Numbered from the stretch's first letter, positions 33,835 through 43,362 are shown. The stretch is DNA of 64,000 nt from Gammaproteobacteria bacterium (GCA_027297435.1 JAPUIA010000044.1:1-64000), one strand, 5' to 3'. Notes: a model not told the origin generated them from the letters alone. Numbers and translations are program-made.

Positions 33835-34590
33835 CTACGATACCGCAATGAGGGCTTCGTCGAACAGGCGTCGTAATGCGAGTTTCGCTGCGTCGCGGTA
33901 AAGGTCCGAGGCAAACGTCGCCTCTTCAACATCTCGCTGGCGACTGATCCAGCGAAGCTCCTTGTAGACGGAATCGTCGGGCAGCCGACATCGATTCTCG
34001 GTGACTCGGTAAAGATGGATCATGCGCATGACGGCGGCTTCGGGAAGCACCACGTTGGGCGTGCTGTCGATGGCCAATGTCGCTTCGAACGTCGGCGCTT
34101 CGAAGCCGAACTGGTGGTTCAGAAACGCTTGCGCCGCGGCTTGCCAGTCTTCGCCAACGATCAGGTACGTGCCGGGGAACAGCCACTTGCCGTTCTGTTG
34201 TAGCGTGAGAATTTGTGTTTCTGCGTTGACCACCACGATGCTCTGATGCACCTGGAAATAGTCTCGACCGATGGCGAGTTCTTCGCGCAAGCGCTGCACG
34301 CTCGTCCAGAGATGCGTGCCTGTGGCGTTCGTGAAGGCAAGGCCGATACCGTCTGCCTCGACTCGTTGGACCTCCATGTCAACGGTGGGCGTCGGTTGGT
34401 TGTCGACGCTATTCGAGTTGAGCAGCGTCACTTTGAGTTTGGCACCGCGTTTGATTTTGGGGTCGTCGAGGTGGACGAATACGCCACCTTCCGAGGCGTC
34501 TCGAGCCATCGCCCGGGTCTGGCCGATGGATGGATGCTTGATCCCGACGAGCAAGGGAATCTGAACCCGCGGATGCTGTCTTCGCTCCAT
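33835..34590 (-). CDS. PilZ-domain protein with uncharacterised C-terminal domain
   Basis: A 251-residue protein beginning [17 protein letters not shown], with the c-di-GMP-binding RxxxR (RRQHPR) at residues 3-8 and the second PilZ motif around [13 protein letters not shown], so residues about 1-100 form a PilZ domain. The remainder has [22 protein letters not shown] and ends in a helical stretch; it does not match a domain I know. A c-di-GMP-responsive regulator or adaptor is likely. It lies between comEC and clpB, divergent from clpB, and is unrelated to the PilZ at 57 kb in sequence and size. Confidence 0.75.
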   Translation of the reverse strand: MERRQHPRVQIPLLVGIKHPSIGQTRAMARDASEGGVFVHLDDPKIKRGAKLKVTLLNSNSVDNQPTPTVDMEVQRVEADGIGLAFTNATGTHLWTSVQRLREELAIGRDYFQVHQSIVVVNAETQILTLQQNGKWLFPGTYLIVGEDWQAAAQAFLNHQFGFEAPTFEATLAIDSTPNVVLPEAAVMRMIHLYRVTENRCRLPDDSVYKELRWISRQRDVEEATFASDLYRDAAKLALRRLFDEALIAVS

Positions 34591-34597
34591 CTACCCA

Positions 34598-34624
34598 TTG
34601 AAAAACGGAAAAACGGCCACATTG
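34598..34624 (+). promoter_or_regulatory. Sigma32 (heat-shock) promoter for clpB
   Basis: TTGAAA at 34598-34603 and CCACATTG at 34617-34624, separated by 13 bases, fit the RpoH pattern (CTTGAAA, 11-15 bases, CCCCATNT) with a single C/A mismatch in the -10 box. Thirty bases further lies the clpB start. Heat-shock control of clpB is standard in gammaproteobacteria, so context and sequence agree. Confidence 0.65.
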
Positions 34625-34653
34625 TAGCAGCAGTAAATTTCAGAGGATGTGCG

Positions 34654-37221
34654 GTGCGCATGGATCGAATGACAACGCGGTTGCAAAACGCGCTGGCCGA
34701 TGCCCAATCGTTGGCTGCGGGGGGCGATCACGCCGCTATCGAGCCGGTGCATTTGTTAGCCGTGCTGGTAGAGCCCGGACCAGGAACCCTGCTGCCGTTG
34801 TTGGTTCAAGCCGGGGGCCATAGCGACAAGATCGCCGAAGGCGTAGCGCTTGCCCTGGACCAGCTTGCGACGTTGTCCAATCCGACCGGCGACATACAGC
34901 CCTCCCAAGCGCTGGCGCGCACACTTACGTTGGCCGATGGGTTTCGTCAGAAGGCGGGAGATCAGTATCTGTCGAGCGAGGTGGTGCTGCGCGCGCTCGC
35001 AAATGACACGTTAGTGAACCGGACGTTGAGCGACGCGGGCGTCGATCCAACGCTACTCGACAAAGCGATCGACGCCTCCCGCGGTGGCGAGACCGTGAGC
35101 GATCCCAACGCCGAAGAGCACCGCGAGGCGCTGAACAAGTACACGATTGATCTCACGGAGCTGGCCGAGCGGGGCAAGCTAGACCCGGTCATCGGTCGCG
35201 ACGACGAGATTCGCCGTACGGTGCAAGTGCTGCAGCGACGTACCAAGAACAATCCGGTTCTCATCGGCGAGCCGGGCGTAGGCAAGACCGCGATTGTCGA
35301 AGGTCTCGCACAACGCATATTGAACGGCGAGGTACCGGAAGGTCTGAAACACAAACGTATTCTGTCGCTCGACCTGGGTGCGCTGATCGCGGGAGCGAAG
35401 TTTCGCGGCGAGTTCGAAGAGCGTCTAAAAGCGGTGCTCAACGAACTCGCGAAACAGGAAGGCAACGTCATTCTGTTCATAGACGAATTGCACACGGTGG
35501 TTGGTGCTGGGAAAGCCGAAGGTTCGATGGATGCGGGCAACATGCTAAAGCCCGCACTGGCCAGGGGCGAACTACACAGCGTCGGCGCGACGACGCTCGA
35601 TGAATATCGCCAGTACGTTGAAAAGGATGCTGCGTTGGAGCGACGTTTCCAGAAAGTGCTCGTGGACGAACCGAGCGTTGAAGACACCATCGCGATCCTT
35701 CGCGGGTTGAAGGAACGCTACGAGTTACATCACGCGGTAGACATCACCGACCCGGCCATCGTCGCCGCAGCACGACTGTCGCACCGGTATATTACCGATC
35801 GGCAGCTACCGGACAAGGCCATCGACCTCATCGATGAGGCGGCGAGTCGCATTCGCATGGAAATGGATTCCAAGCCTGAGTCGATGGATCGGCTGGAAAG
35901 ACGCCTGATCCAACAGAAGATGGAGGTCGAGGCGTTAAAGAAAGAGAGCGACGACGCGAGCAAACGCCGTCTCGATGTCCTGCAAAAAAGTGTCGCAGAA
36001 CTCGAAAAAGAATATGCCGACCTCGAGGAAATCTGGACCGCCGAGAAATCTTCGTTGCGCGGTATGCAGGACATCAAAGAAGAGCTTGAAGCCGCCCGCA
36101 GCGCGTTTGAAGTCGCGCGACGTTCGGGCGATCTCGCCCAGATGTCGGAACTACAGTATGGACGGATTCCCGAGCTCGAGCGCCGTCTCGCGGACGCATC
36201 GGCACCTCAAACGCACCAATTGCTGCGCAACAGCGTGAATGAAGAAGAGATCGGCGAGGTCGTCTCGAAGTGGACGGGCATCCCGCTCACCAAGCTCCTC
36301 GAGGGTGAAAAGGAGAAGTTGCTGCAACTCGAAGCGCAACTACACCAGCGGGTCGTCGGTCAGGATGAGGCCATTACGCTCGTGGCGGATGCGGTTCGCC
36401 GCTCGCGGGCCGGGTTGTCCGATCCCAAACGGCCCAACGGTTCGTTCATGTTTCTTGGCCCCACCGGAGTGGGTAAGACTGAACTGTGCAAGGCGCTCGC
36501 AGAAGTGCTTTTCGACAGTGAAGATGCATTGCTCAGAATCGACATGTCGGAGTTCATGGAGAAACACTCGGTAGCGCGCCTGATAGGCGCTCCTCCGGGT
36601 TACGTCGGCTATGAAGAGGGTGGGTATTTGACCGAAAAGGTGCGCCGTCGACCCTACTCGCTGATCCTGCTCGACGAGATCGAGAAGGCTCACTCTGATG
36701 TGTTGAACATCTTGTTACAAGTACTCGATGATGGTCGGTTGACCGACGGTCATGGACGAACCGTTGATTTTCGCAATTGCGTGCTCGTGATGACGTCCAA
36801 CTTAGGCTCCGAAGCGATACAGGCGATGACCGAGAGTGGCGATCTGAGTCGCTTGAAGGAAACCGTGTTGGGCGTCGTCAGCCAACATTTTCGACCCGAG
36901 TTCATCAACCGGATCGACGATATGGTGGTATTTCATCCGTTGAGCAAAGAACAAGTCGCTGAAATAGCCAAGCTACAGCTGGAGATCTTACGGGGCCGCC
37001 TGCGCGAGCAGCGCCTGCACCTCTCGCTGCAAACAGCGGCTATCAAGGCGCTCGTGGAGGAAGGCTACGATCCCGTGTACGGAGCGCGACCCCTCAAACG
37101 GGTCATCCAGAAACGCATTGAGAATCCGTTGGCAACAGCGCTGTTGGCCGGAAGTTACGCGCCAGACCAAGAGGTCGTCGTCAGCTACGAGAACGGCGAC
37201 TTCCAGTTCACCGCAAGCTAA
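34654..37221 (+). CDS. clpB: ATP-dependent chaperone ClpB
   Basis: An 855-residue HSP100 disaggregase. The N-domain begins [20 protein letters not shown]; the first AAA+ has Walker [12 protein letters not shown] and Walker [15 protein letters not shown]; the coiled-coil middle domain runs about residues 405-520; the second AAA+ has [12 protein letters not shown] and [11 protein letters not shown]. The tail carries [19 protein letters not shown]. ClpB resolves protein aggregates with DnaK. GTG at 34654 gives an N-terminus aligned with E. coli MRLDRLT and has AGAGGA at good distance; the ORF track begins 147 codons upstream, inside the PilZ gene on the other strand. Confidence 0.93.
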   Translation: MRMDRMTTRLQNALADAQSLAAGGDHAAIEPVHLLAVLVEPGPGTLLPLLVQAGGHSDKIAEGVALALDQLATLSNPTGDIQPSQALARTLTLADGFRQKAGDQYLSSEVVLRALANDTLVNRTLSDAGVDPTLLDKAIDASRGGETVSDPNAEEHREALNKYTIDLTELAERGKLDPVIGRDDEIRRTVQVLQRRTKNNPVLIGEPGVGKTAIVEGLAQRILNGEVPEGLKHKRILSLDLGALIAGAKFRGEFEERLKAVLNELAKQEGNVILFIDELHTVVGAGKAEGSMDAGNMLKPALARGELHSVGATTLDEYRQYVEKDAALERRFQKVLVDEPSVEDTIAILRGLKERYELHHAVDITDPAIVAAARLSHRYITDRQLPDKAIDLIDEAASRIRMEMDSKPESMDRLERRLIQQKMEVEALKKESDDASKRRLDVLQKSVAELEKEYADLEEIWTAEKSSLRGMQDIKEELEAARSAFEVARRSGDLAQMSELQYGRIPELERRLADASAPQTHQLLRNSVNEEEIGEVVSKWTGIPLTKLLEGEKEKLLQLEAQLHQRVVGQDEAITLVADAVRRSRAGLSDPKRPNGSFMFLGPTGVGKTELCKALAEVLFDSEDALLRIDMSEFMEKHSVARLIGAPPGYVGYEEGGYLTEKVRRRPYSLILLDEIEKAHSDVLNILLQVLDDGRLTDGHGRTVDFRNCVLVMTSNLGSEAIQAMTESGDLSRLKETVLGVVSQHFRPEFINRIDDMVVFHPLSKEQVAEIAKLQLEILRGRLREQRLHLSLQTAAIKALVEEGYDPVYGARPLKRVIQKRIENPLATALLAGSYAPDQEVVVSYENGDFQFTAS

Positions 37222-37236
37222 TGTTTTCGGTAAAAG

Positions 37237-37256
37237 TATTGTATATATATACAGTA
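37237..37256. promoter_or_regulatory. LexA-binding site (SOS box)
   Basis: TATTGTATATATATACAGTA matches the gammaproteobacterial SOS consensus TACTG(TA)5CAGTA at 19 of 20 positions; the one change is T for C in the left CTG half. It ends 19 bases before the ATG of the small gene at 37276, where it would cover the promoter. A site this close to consensus is unlikely by chance in GC-rich DNA. Confidence 0.8.
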
Positions 37257-37275
37257 ATTGCTATGGTGATTCGCC

Positions 37276-37611
37276 ATGGTGATTAGGCAACCAGATAGTC
37301 AACTTGGTAAGAGCCTGCCTCGCCTTGGGGCTACTTACGAGGGCATTGGCCGAGGCTCCGGGCACGGTGAGACCCTACCGCTTTTCGCCGAGTTGCCGGA
37401 CTCGAAACCACCCGATGTCGCGCCCGCGCAATCGCAACACCCAGTAGAAGCCGCAGCCGACAAGCACCTGCGCGCCGCGCGACGTCTCGCCAAGGCGATA
37501 CGCCGGTTGCCTGATCAGTCGGACCAGCAAGTCAAAACGGGTCGGGCGATCTGTCGACACCTCATCGCGCTCTTAGAGGGCGACGTCAAGGGTGGCGGAA
37601 CGCGCCACTGA
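37276..37611 (+). CDS. Hypothetical protein, 111 aa, likely LexA-regulated
   Basis: A 111-residue soluble protein, basic at its C-terminal half (HLRAARRLAKAIRRLPDQSDQQVKTGRAIC) and Gly/Pro-rich at the start. There is no signal peptide or membrane helix. It does not resemble SulA, UmuD, DinB or other SOS proteins I can name. The striking feature is the near-perfect SOS box 20 bases upstream, which implies DNA-damage induction. Start region holds a duplicated ATGGTGATT; the first copy runs into a stop so 37276 is used. Could be an SOS-controlled inhibitor or DNA-binding protein; function open. Confidence 0.6.
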   Translation: MVIRQPDSQLGKSLPRLGATYEGIGRGSGHGETLPLFAELPDSKPPDVAPAQSQHPVEAAADKHLRAARRLAKAIRRLPDQSDQQVKTGRAICRHLIALLEGDVKGGGTRH

Positions 37612-37747
37612 AAGACCACGATCCTTGCCCTTGTCCTTGCCAATGCGGGCACCAGAAAACAGAGTTGCTGCAATGTGAATTCTTCGCTTGTAGTACGGCT
37701 TCAGATCCCTAATATCGCCCCATCAAGAACGCTGGACATGGATATCC

Positions 37748-38578
37748 ATGATCAAGAAGTGCCTGTTCCCGGTCGCTGGCTACGGCACGCGGTTTCTACC
37801 GGCGACAAAAGCCATGCCCAAAGAGATCCTGCCGATACTCAATAAGCCGCTCGTACAATATGGCGTCGAAGAGGCAATGCAGGCGGGGCTGACGGATATC
37901 GGATTCGTTACCGGTCGCGGCAAGCGTGCTATCGAAGACCATTTCGATGTTAGCTATGAGCTCGAGCATCAGATTCACGGCAGCGGCAAAGAGAAGTTGC
38001 TCACCGGAATTCGCGAACTCATTGAGTCCTGCAGGTTCTCCTATACGCGCCAGATCACCATGCGGGGTCTGGGTCACGCGATCTTGAGTGGACGGACGCT
38101 GGTTGGCGATGAACCCTTCGGCGTGGTGCTGGCCGACGATTTATGTTTCGGGGAAGATCAGGGCGTGCTCGAACAAATGGTCGGTGTTTTCAAACAGTTT
38201 CACTGCAGCATTGTTGCCGTACAAGAAGTTCCCATGGAAGAAACCCACCGGTATGGCGTCATTGAGGGCGAGACACTTTCCGACAAGCTGTTCCGCGTCA
38301 CCGACATGGTCGAAAAACCTGCCCAGGGGTGTGCGCCGAGCAACCTAGCCATTATCGGTCGTTACATACTCACGCCGGATATCTTCGACATTCTGGAGGC
38401 GACCGAAGCGGGCAAGGACGGCGAGATACAGATCACCGATGCGTTGCTGCAGCAGGCACGCGACGGCAGTGTCATCGCGTACAAGTTCGATGGTACGCGA
38501 TTCGATTGTGGCTCCGTCGAAGGGTTCGTTGATGCCACCAACTACTGCTACCAAAACCACTACGTGCCGCAGGGTTGA
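37748..38578 (+). CDS. galU: UTP-glucose-1-phosphate uridylyltransferase GalU
   Basis: A 276-residue nucleotidyltransferase. The pyrophosphorylase motif VAGYGTRFLPATKAMPKEILPI is at residues 8-29, with VQYGVEEAMQAGLTDIGFVTGRGKRAIEDHFD and VVLADDLCF following, and the end segment DCGSVEGFVDATNYC. GalU makes UDP-glucose for envelope polysaccharides. The start ATG at 37748 is placed as in the family. About 135 bp separate it from the SOS-linked gene, ample for its own promoter. The D-threonine-aldolase-like gene begins 11 bases after it. Confidence 0.92.
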   Translation: MIKKCLFPVAGYGTRFLPATKAMPKEILPILNKPLVQYGVEEAMQAGLTDIGFVTGRGKRAIEDHFDVSYELEHQIHGSGKEKLLTGIRELIESCRFSYTRQITMRGLGHAILSGRTLVGDEPFGVVLADDLCFGEDQGVLEQMVGVFKQFHCSIVAVQEVPMEETHRYGVIEGETLSDKLFRVTDMVEKPAQGCAPSNLAIIGRYILTPDIFDILEATEAGKDGEIQITDALLQQARDGSVIAYKFDGTRFDCGSVEGFVDATNYCYQNHYVPQG

Positions 38579-38588
38579 AAACCGGTCT

Positions 38589-39749
38589 ATGTCGCTAGCC
38601 TTCGCCCTAGACCAGGTCATGCAACGAGGCTGGGAACCGATTGAGTTACCGGCGCCAGTCGCTATCGATGCACTACCCACCCCGGCGCTCGTGCTCGACG
38701 AAGCGGCGTTCAAACGCAATCTCCAGCGTATGCAGAGCTTTCAGGATGCGCACGCCATGGGCGTTCGGCCCCACGCAAAAACACATAAGTGCCCTATCGT
38801 GGCCAAACGTCAGCTCGACAATGGCGCGGTGAGTGTGTGCGCGGCCAAGTTGTCCGAAGCCGCTGCGCTGGTCGCTGCCGGTGTAGACGATGTGCTCATT
38901 ACGTCGCCAATCGTTACGCCGGCAAAGCTCGAGCTGCTCGCAGAACTCGCCACGCGGGCGAGCGGCTTGAAGATTGTCGTCGACAGCGACTTGGGCTTGA
39001 ACGGGTTGTTGGAAAGCGGCGCCCGACTCGGTGTGCTCGTCGATATCGATGTCGCAATGGGACGTACCGGTACGCGCGATCCGGAAAGTGTCCTGCGGCT
39101 GGCTGACACGGCAGCGCAATCTGACGCGCTCGAATTTTTGGGCGTGCAACACTATGCCGGGCATGTGATGCACGTGGCCGGGTTTGATGCGCGCAAGACC
39201 GCCTCTCTCGAGCTTTGGTCAGGGTTGGAAGCGACGCTTGACGGGTTGGCCAAGCACGGTTTGGAGGCGTCGATTGTGACCGGCGGGGGCACGGGCACCT
39301 ACAACATCGATTGCGATGTGCCGTTCGTTACCGATTTACAGGTTGGCAGCTATATCTTCATGGATCACGAGTATCGCTTGATCGGCGGTGAAACCAGTGA
39401 GTTTTTCGACGACTTCGAGGTATCTCTTACGGTGCTGACGACGGTGATCAGCGAACCCGTTCCCGGTCGGGCAGTCACCGTAGACGGCGGATTCAAGGTA
39501 TTTGCTTCCGACACGGTCGACCCGCAGCCGATGGATCTTGCCGGTGCCAAATTTCGCTTTGGCGGCGACGAACATGGCATCTTGATACTCGACAAGGGTG
39601 TGCAACAACCGCTTCTTGGCGGCGTGCAAAGGTTTCTGACACCGCATTGTGATCCAACCGTCAATCTGCATGATCACTATTGGGTAGAGGATGAAGACGG
39701 TATGGTGCGTAGCGTGTGGCCAGTCACAGCGCGAGGTTGCTCTTGGTGA
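38589..39749 (+). CDS. D-threonine aldolase/DSD1-family PLP-dependent enzyme
   Basis: A 386-residue fold-type III PLP enzyme. The alanine-racemase-like N-terminal barrel has the PLP lysine in RPHAKTHKCPIVAKRQL and a typical PTPALVLDEAAF start. The C-terminal domain has the metal site HCDPTVNLHDHYWV. The family cleaves D-threonine or D-3-hydroxy amino acids, or dehydrates D-serine, using PLP and a divalent metal; I cannot choose between them. Start at 38589 follows galU by ten bases; the ORF track starts inside galU. In an operon with galU or independent. Confidence 0.85.
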   Translation: MSLAFALDQVMQRGWEPIELPAPVAIDALPTPALVLDEAAFKRNLQRMQSFQDAHAMGVRPHAKTHKCPIVAKRQLDNGAVSVCAAKLSEAAALVAAGVDDVLITSPIVTPAKLELLAELATRASGLKIVVDSDLGLNGLLESGARLGVLVDIDVAMGRTGTRDPESVLRLADTAAQSDALEFLGVQHYAGHVMHVAGFDARKTASLELWSGLEATLDGLAKHGLEASIVTGGGTGTYNIDCDVPFVTDLQVGSYIFMDHEYRLIGGETSEFFDDFEVSLTVLTTVISEPVPGRAVTVDGGFKVFASDTVDPQPMDLAGAKFRFGGDEHGILILDKGVQQPLLGGVQRFLTPHCDPTVNLHDHYWVEDEDGMVRSVWPVTARGCSW

Positions 39750-39774
39750 GCTGGTTCGATCGGGAGAGCGTCGG

Positions 39775-40395
39775 GTGCTAGAGATCGTGCAGTCGGGTGG
39801 TTGGTTGATGGTGCCGATACTGCTGTGCAGCGTCATCGCAGCGGCGATTAGCGTTGAACGTCTGTGGACTTTGCAGCGCTCCCGAATCACGCCGAGAAAC
39901 TTGCTCGCCCAGGTTTGGGGGTCGCTCAAGAACGACGAGTTCGACGCTCCGAAGCTCAGGGATTTACGCGCATTGAACCCACTTGGACAGGTATTTTCGG
40001 CAGGCATCAGCAACGCTAAGCGTGGACGCGACATCATGAAGGAGGCCATGGATGAGGCGGCCAGCCAAGTCAGCCACGATCTCGAACGCTACCTCACCTC
40101 GCTCGGTGTCATCGCTTCCGTATCGCCGCTATTAGGGCTGCTGGGTACCGTCGTCGGCATGATCAAGGTATTCACGGCACTCATGATTGAGGGGGCTGGC
40201 AATGCCAATGTCCTTGCCGGTGGTATCTCTCAGGCCCTCATCACGACCGCGGCGGGATTGTCCGTTGCGATTCCGGCGCTAATTTTCCATCGGTTTTTTC
40301 AACGCCGGGTCGATGAACTTGTCGTCAACATGGAGCAGGAAGCGAGCAAGCTCGTCGACATCATGCATGGCGGTCAGGAAGACCCCCGATTGTGA
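39775..40395 (+). CDS. exbB: ExbB/TolQ-family proton channel (canonical exbB)
   Basis: A 206-residue membrane protein: first helix WLMVPILLCSVIAAAISVERLW, then VIASVSPLLGLLGTVVGMIKVF and GISQALITTAAGLSVAIPALIFH, the classical ExbB/TolQ pattern with the GTVxGM motif. GTG at 39775 is preferred, with GGAGA seven bases upstream; the ORF track extends 28 codons into the preceding gene. It sits directly before exbD and lpxK. It should pass proton-motive force to ExbD for a TonB-like function. The gene at 5.2 kb is a distant relative serving another complex. Confidence 0.85.
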   Translation: MLEIVQSGGWLMVPILLCSVIAAAISVERLWTLQRSRITPRNLLAQVWGSLKNDEFDAPKLRDLRALNPLGQVFSAGISNAKRGRDIMKEAMDEAASQVSHDLERYLTSLGVIASVSPLLGLLGTVVGMIKVFTALMIEGAGNANVLAGGISQALITTAAGLSVAIPALIFHRFFQRRVDELVVNMEQEASKLVDIMHGGQEDPRL

Positions 40396-40405
40396 TGTGG
40401 GTTTG

Positions 40406-40828
40406 GTGAGCAGACGCCGCGGACGGCACGAAGCCACGGTCGAACTCACGCCGTTGATCGACGTCGTGTTCTTGTTGTTGATCTTCTTCATGGTATCGAC
40501 AACGTTCATTCGCGAGACGCAACTCAAGATAGATCTACCGGAGGCATCCGGGGAACTCCTGGAGATCGAAGAGGGTTTCATTGAGATCACGATAGATCAG
40601 CAGGGCGACTACTCGGTCAACGATCGTGTGCTCGTAAACAATGAACTCAACACGCTGATTCGTGCGTTGACCGACTTGATGCAAGATCGGTCCGCCCCAA
40701 ACCGTTTGATCATCACGGCCGATGCCCGTACGGCCCATCAATCGGTGGTGCGTGCTATGGATGCCGCCGGCAAAGTGGGTCTCATGAGAATCAGCATCAC
40801 AACCCAGCAGCCGGAAGATGAAGGATAG
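40406..40828 (+). CDS. exbD: ExbD/TolR-family protein
   Basis: A 140-residue protein with a short basic N-terminus (SRRRGRHEATVE) and the helix LTPLIDVVFLLLIFFMVSTTF carrying the ion-conducting Asp in LIDVVF. The periplasmic C-terminal domain (IEEGFIEITIDQQGDYSVN, LIITADARTAHQSVVRAMD) is standard for ExbD. GTG at 40406 chosen; GTG at 40397 is equally close. The ORF-track start is in exbB. Overlaps lpxK by 11 bases. Confidence 0.88.
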   Translation: MSRRRGRHEATVELTPLIDVVFLLLIFFMVSTTFIRETQLKIDLPEASGELLEIEEGFIEITIDQQGDYSVNDRVLVNNELNTLIRALTDLMQDRSAPNRLIITADARTAHQSVVRAMDAAGKVGLMRISITTQQPEDEG

Positions 40829-41900
40829 CGGTTGGTCTACCTATAGACGGTTACTCGTCCGGTCGTACTGGCTCGACGTTTTCGAACGAACGCTAACGCC
40901 GCTCACCGCGGGTTGGTACCAGGATGCTTGGTGGACGTATTTACTGGTGCCTTTTTCGTGGTTCTTCGGCAAGCTGGCCGCGCGTCGCCGTTTCCGGTTT
41001 GCCACGGGCAAACGTACCCCGTGGCGTGCCGACGTTCCGGTCATTATTGTCGGGAACGTAACGCTAGGCGGTACCGGCAAGACGCCCTTGGTCATCTGGT
41101 TGGTAGACTGGTTGCGCGCGCGAGGATTTCAGCCGGGCGTCGTGTCGCGTGGCTACGGTGGACGTGCCGTTGCGACACCGCTCGAAGTCCCGTCGTTGAA
41201 CGCCGATCCGGACCTGTACGGGGATGAAGCACCCATTATTGCCAAACGATCTGGATGTCCCGTCGTCGTTGGTGCCGATCGGGTCAAGGCCGTCAAGCAG
41301 TTGCTGTCAAATGGCTGCGTTGACATCGTCGTCTCAGACGACGGGTTGCAACACTATGCCTTGGCGCGCGATGTGGAGATCGTCGTCGTCGATGGCCATC
41401 GAGGACTCGGCAACGGCCGCTTACTGCCTGCGGGGCCGCTTCGGGAACCGGCGACACGCATGTCCGAAGCGGATTGGATCGTCAGCAATGGGCGCGCTTC
41501 GGGCCTCGTGCCGGACGAGGCGTTGATGTCGGTGTGCCCAAGAGCCTTTATTCATCTACGCACGCGTGAGCGTCTCGATGTCGACGAGTTTGCCGACCGC
41601 TACAATGACGTTCACGCGGTCGCTGGCATCGGTAACCCGAACCGGTTTGGGCAAACGCTGCGCGAATTGGGACTCAGACCCTTGGTGCATCCGCTCAAAG
41701 ACCATCATCGCTATACAGGCAAAGAGATCGAGTTTGCCGATGGATTGCCGGTCGTTTGTACCGAAAAGGATGCTGTGAAGCTGTGCCGGATACACGCACC
41801 GCTGGATCGTTGCTGGTATCTGGAAATCGATGTGGTGATCGATGCCAAAGATGAAGAACGTTTGACCGACATTCTGCATGCCCACGCCATATTGAATTAG
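40818..41900 (+). CDS. lpxK: Tetraacyldisaccharide 4'-kinase LpxK
   Basis: A 360-residue membrane-associated kinase of lipid A synthesis, with N-terminal helix region WTYLLVPFSWFFGKLAARRR and Walker A-like VGNVTLGGTGKTPLV, followed by VVSRGYGGRA and VVVSDDGLQHYAL. It adds the 4'-phosphate to form lipid IVA. The full family pattern (DDGLQH, ADR, CTEKDAVKL) is present. No msbA lies between exbD and lpxK; in many Pseudomonas-type genomes msbA is elsewhere, so this is not odd. Overlaps exbD. Confidence 0.92.
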   Translation: MKDSGWSTYRRLLVRSYWLDVFERTLTPLTAGWYQDAWWTYLLVPFSWFFGKLAARRRFRFATGKRTPWRADVPVIIVGNVTLGGTGKTPLVIWLVDWLRARGFQPGVVSRGYGGRAVATPLEVPSLNADPDLYGDEAPIIAKRSGCPVVVGADRVKAVKQLLSNGCVDIVVSDDGLQHYALARDVEIVVVDGHRGLGNGRLLPAGPLREPATRMSEADWIVSNGRASGLVPDEALMSVCPRAFIHLRTRERLDVDEFADRYNDVHAVAGIGNPNRFGQTLRELGLRPLVHPLKDHHRYTGKEIEFADGLPVVCTEKDAVKLCRIHAPLDRCWYLEIDVVIDAKDEERLTDILHAHAILN

Positions 41901-41905
41901 CGGCG

Positions 41906-42658
41906 ATGTTTTACTGTGTGATCCCGGCCCGCTACGCCTCGACGCGCTTACCCGGCAAACCGTTGTCGGCAATCGCGGGTATACCGATGATCGTGCACGT
42001 CGCGCGGCAAGTTGCCCTTGCCGGTGCCGAACGGGTAGTCGTCGCTACCGATGACGCGCGCATCGTCGAAGTCGTCGAGCAGGCCGGTTTTGACGCGACG
42101 ATGACCGACGCCGGTCACCCGTCGGGATCGGATCGCGTCATGGAAGTCGTCGATCTAAACGGCTGGCCCGACGATGCGATCGTCATCAACGTCCAAGGTG
42201 ATGAGCCACTCATTCCACCACAGGTGATCCGGCAACTTGCCGACGGCATGGCCGACAGGACCGATGCATCGGTCGCGACACTCTGCGAACCCCTCGACGA
42301 TGTCGATGAGATAAATGACCCCAACGTAGTCAAGGTCGTGCGCGACCGCGATCAGCTTGCGCTGTATTTTTCGCGAGCGCCCATTCCTCAATCGCGAACG
42401 CACGTTGCCGGGTCTGGCCTCTGGCATCGCCATGTGGGTATTTATGCGTATCGGGTGGCGGCGTTGCGCAAGTTCGTCTCGCTGCGACCGAGTCCATTGG
42501 AACGCGCTGAGCAACTCGAGCAACTACGTCTGCTCGAGAACGGCATACGCATCTTGACCCTAGATGCTTGTCAGCCGGTTCCGCGCGGGGTTGATACGCC
42601 GGAAGATCTCCAGCGCGTCGCCGCGCTCATGCTAAGCGCACGCAACAGCATGAGGTGA
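41906..42658 (+). CDS. kdsB: 3-deoxy-manno-octulosonate cytidylyltransferase KdsB
   Basis: A 250-residue enzyme that activates Kdo as CMP-Kdo for lipopolysaccharide. The N-terminus is FYCVIPARYASTRLPGKPL with the CTP-binding SxRxPGK element, then IVINVQGDEPLIPPQVI, LWHRHVGIYAYR and LEQLRLLENG. Starts five bases after lpxK, within the same operon. The usual trm112-like gene between lpxK and kdsB in Pseudomonas is absent. No oddities. Confidence 0.93.
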   Translation: MFYCVIPARYASTRLPGKPLSAIAGIPMIVHVARQVALAGAERVVVATDDARIVEVVEQAGFDATMTDAGHPSGSDRVMEVVDLNGWPDDAIVINVQGDEPLIPPQVIRQLADGMADRTDASVATLCEPLDDVDEINDPNVVKVVRDRDQLALYFSRAPIPQSRTHVAGSGLWHRHVGIYAYRVAALRKFVSLRPSPLERAEQLEQLRLLENGIRILTLDACQPVPRGVDTPEDLQRVAALMLSARNSMR

Positions 42659-42662
42659 GGCA

Positions 42663-43301
42663 TTGTGTGAGAACGATATCCCCAATCTGCCTCCCACTAT
42701 GTTTCGACGGGTCGATGAAAGTGCCGACAGCGAGTTCTACGCCGAACCACGATTCGTCGCGCACATCGATCAGGCAACCATCGATGCGTTGACGGATTTT
42801 TATCGAACGTTTCTACCAAAAGGAAGCGACGTGCTGGATCTGATGTCATCGTGGATCTCGCACCTACCGGTTGAGGTCGATTATGAACGGGTGTCGGGAC
42901 TCGGGATGAATCGTGAAGAGTTACAAGGCAATCCACGGCTCGACGACTTCGTTGTTCACGATCTGAATGTCGAGCCCAATTTGCCGTATGCCGAACATAG
43001 CTTTGATCGCGCGACGCTGGCCGTATCAATTCAATATTTGATTCGCCCCGTTGAAGTCATGACAAGCGTGCACAAGGTACTGCGACCCGGTGGTCGAATC
43101 TGTATCGCCATGTCTCATCGTTTGTTCCCGACTAAGGCGATTGTTGCGTTTCAACGTCTTGGGCCTGAAGAACGAGTTCAGTTGGTTGCCCGATACCTGG
43201 CGATGGGGGGATTTACCGACGTGCAGTTCCTAGACCGCTCACCACCTGCCGCCGATCCGCTTTGGCTGGTCGTCGGTACCGTCCGACCGGTTGTTACTTA
43301 G
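42663..43301 (+). CDS. SAM-dependent methyltransferase-like protein
   Basis: A 212-residue protein with a methyltransferase-like core: VLDLMSSWISHLP stands where the glycine-rich SAM motif is expected (here DLMSSWxSHLP, without GxG), NREELQGNP and ATLAVSIQYLIRPVEVM follow. The loss of GxG makes SAM binding uncertain; the family contains such variants. TTG at 42663 is the likely start, with a GAGGTGAGG sequence ahead. Follows kdsB by four bases. Substrate unknown. Confidence 0.65.
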   Translation: MCENDIPNLPPTMFRRVDESADSEFYAEPRFVAHIDQATIDALTDFYRTFLPKGSDVLDLMSSWISHLPVEVDYERVSGLGMNREELQGNPRLDDFVVHDLNVEPNLPYAEHSFDRATLAVSIQYLIRPVEVMTSVHKVLRPGGRICIAMSHRLFPTKAIVAFQRLGPEERVQLVARYLAMGGFTDVQFLDRSPPAADPLWLVVGTVRPVVT

Positions 43302-43362
43302 TCGTCGCTGAAAAGTCCGACCGGACAGGGAGTCCTATGCTCGAACCCTTTATCAGGGCCGA

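Noticed and set aside
34962-35690. 242-codon minus-strand ORF within clpB
   Set aside because: Serine-rich shadow of the ClpB first AAA+ domain.
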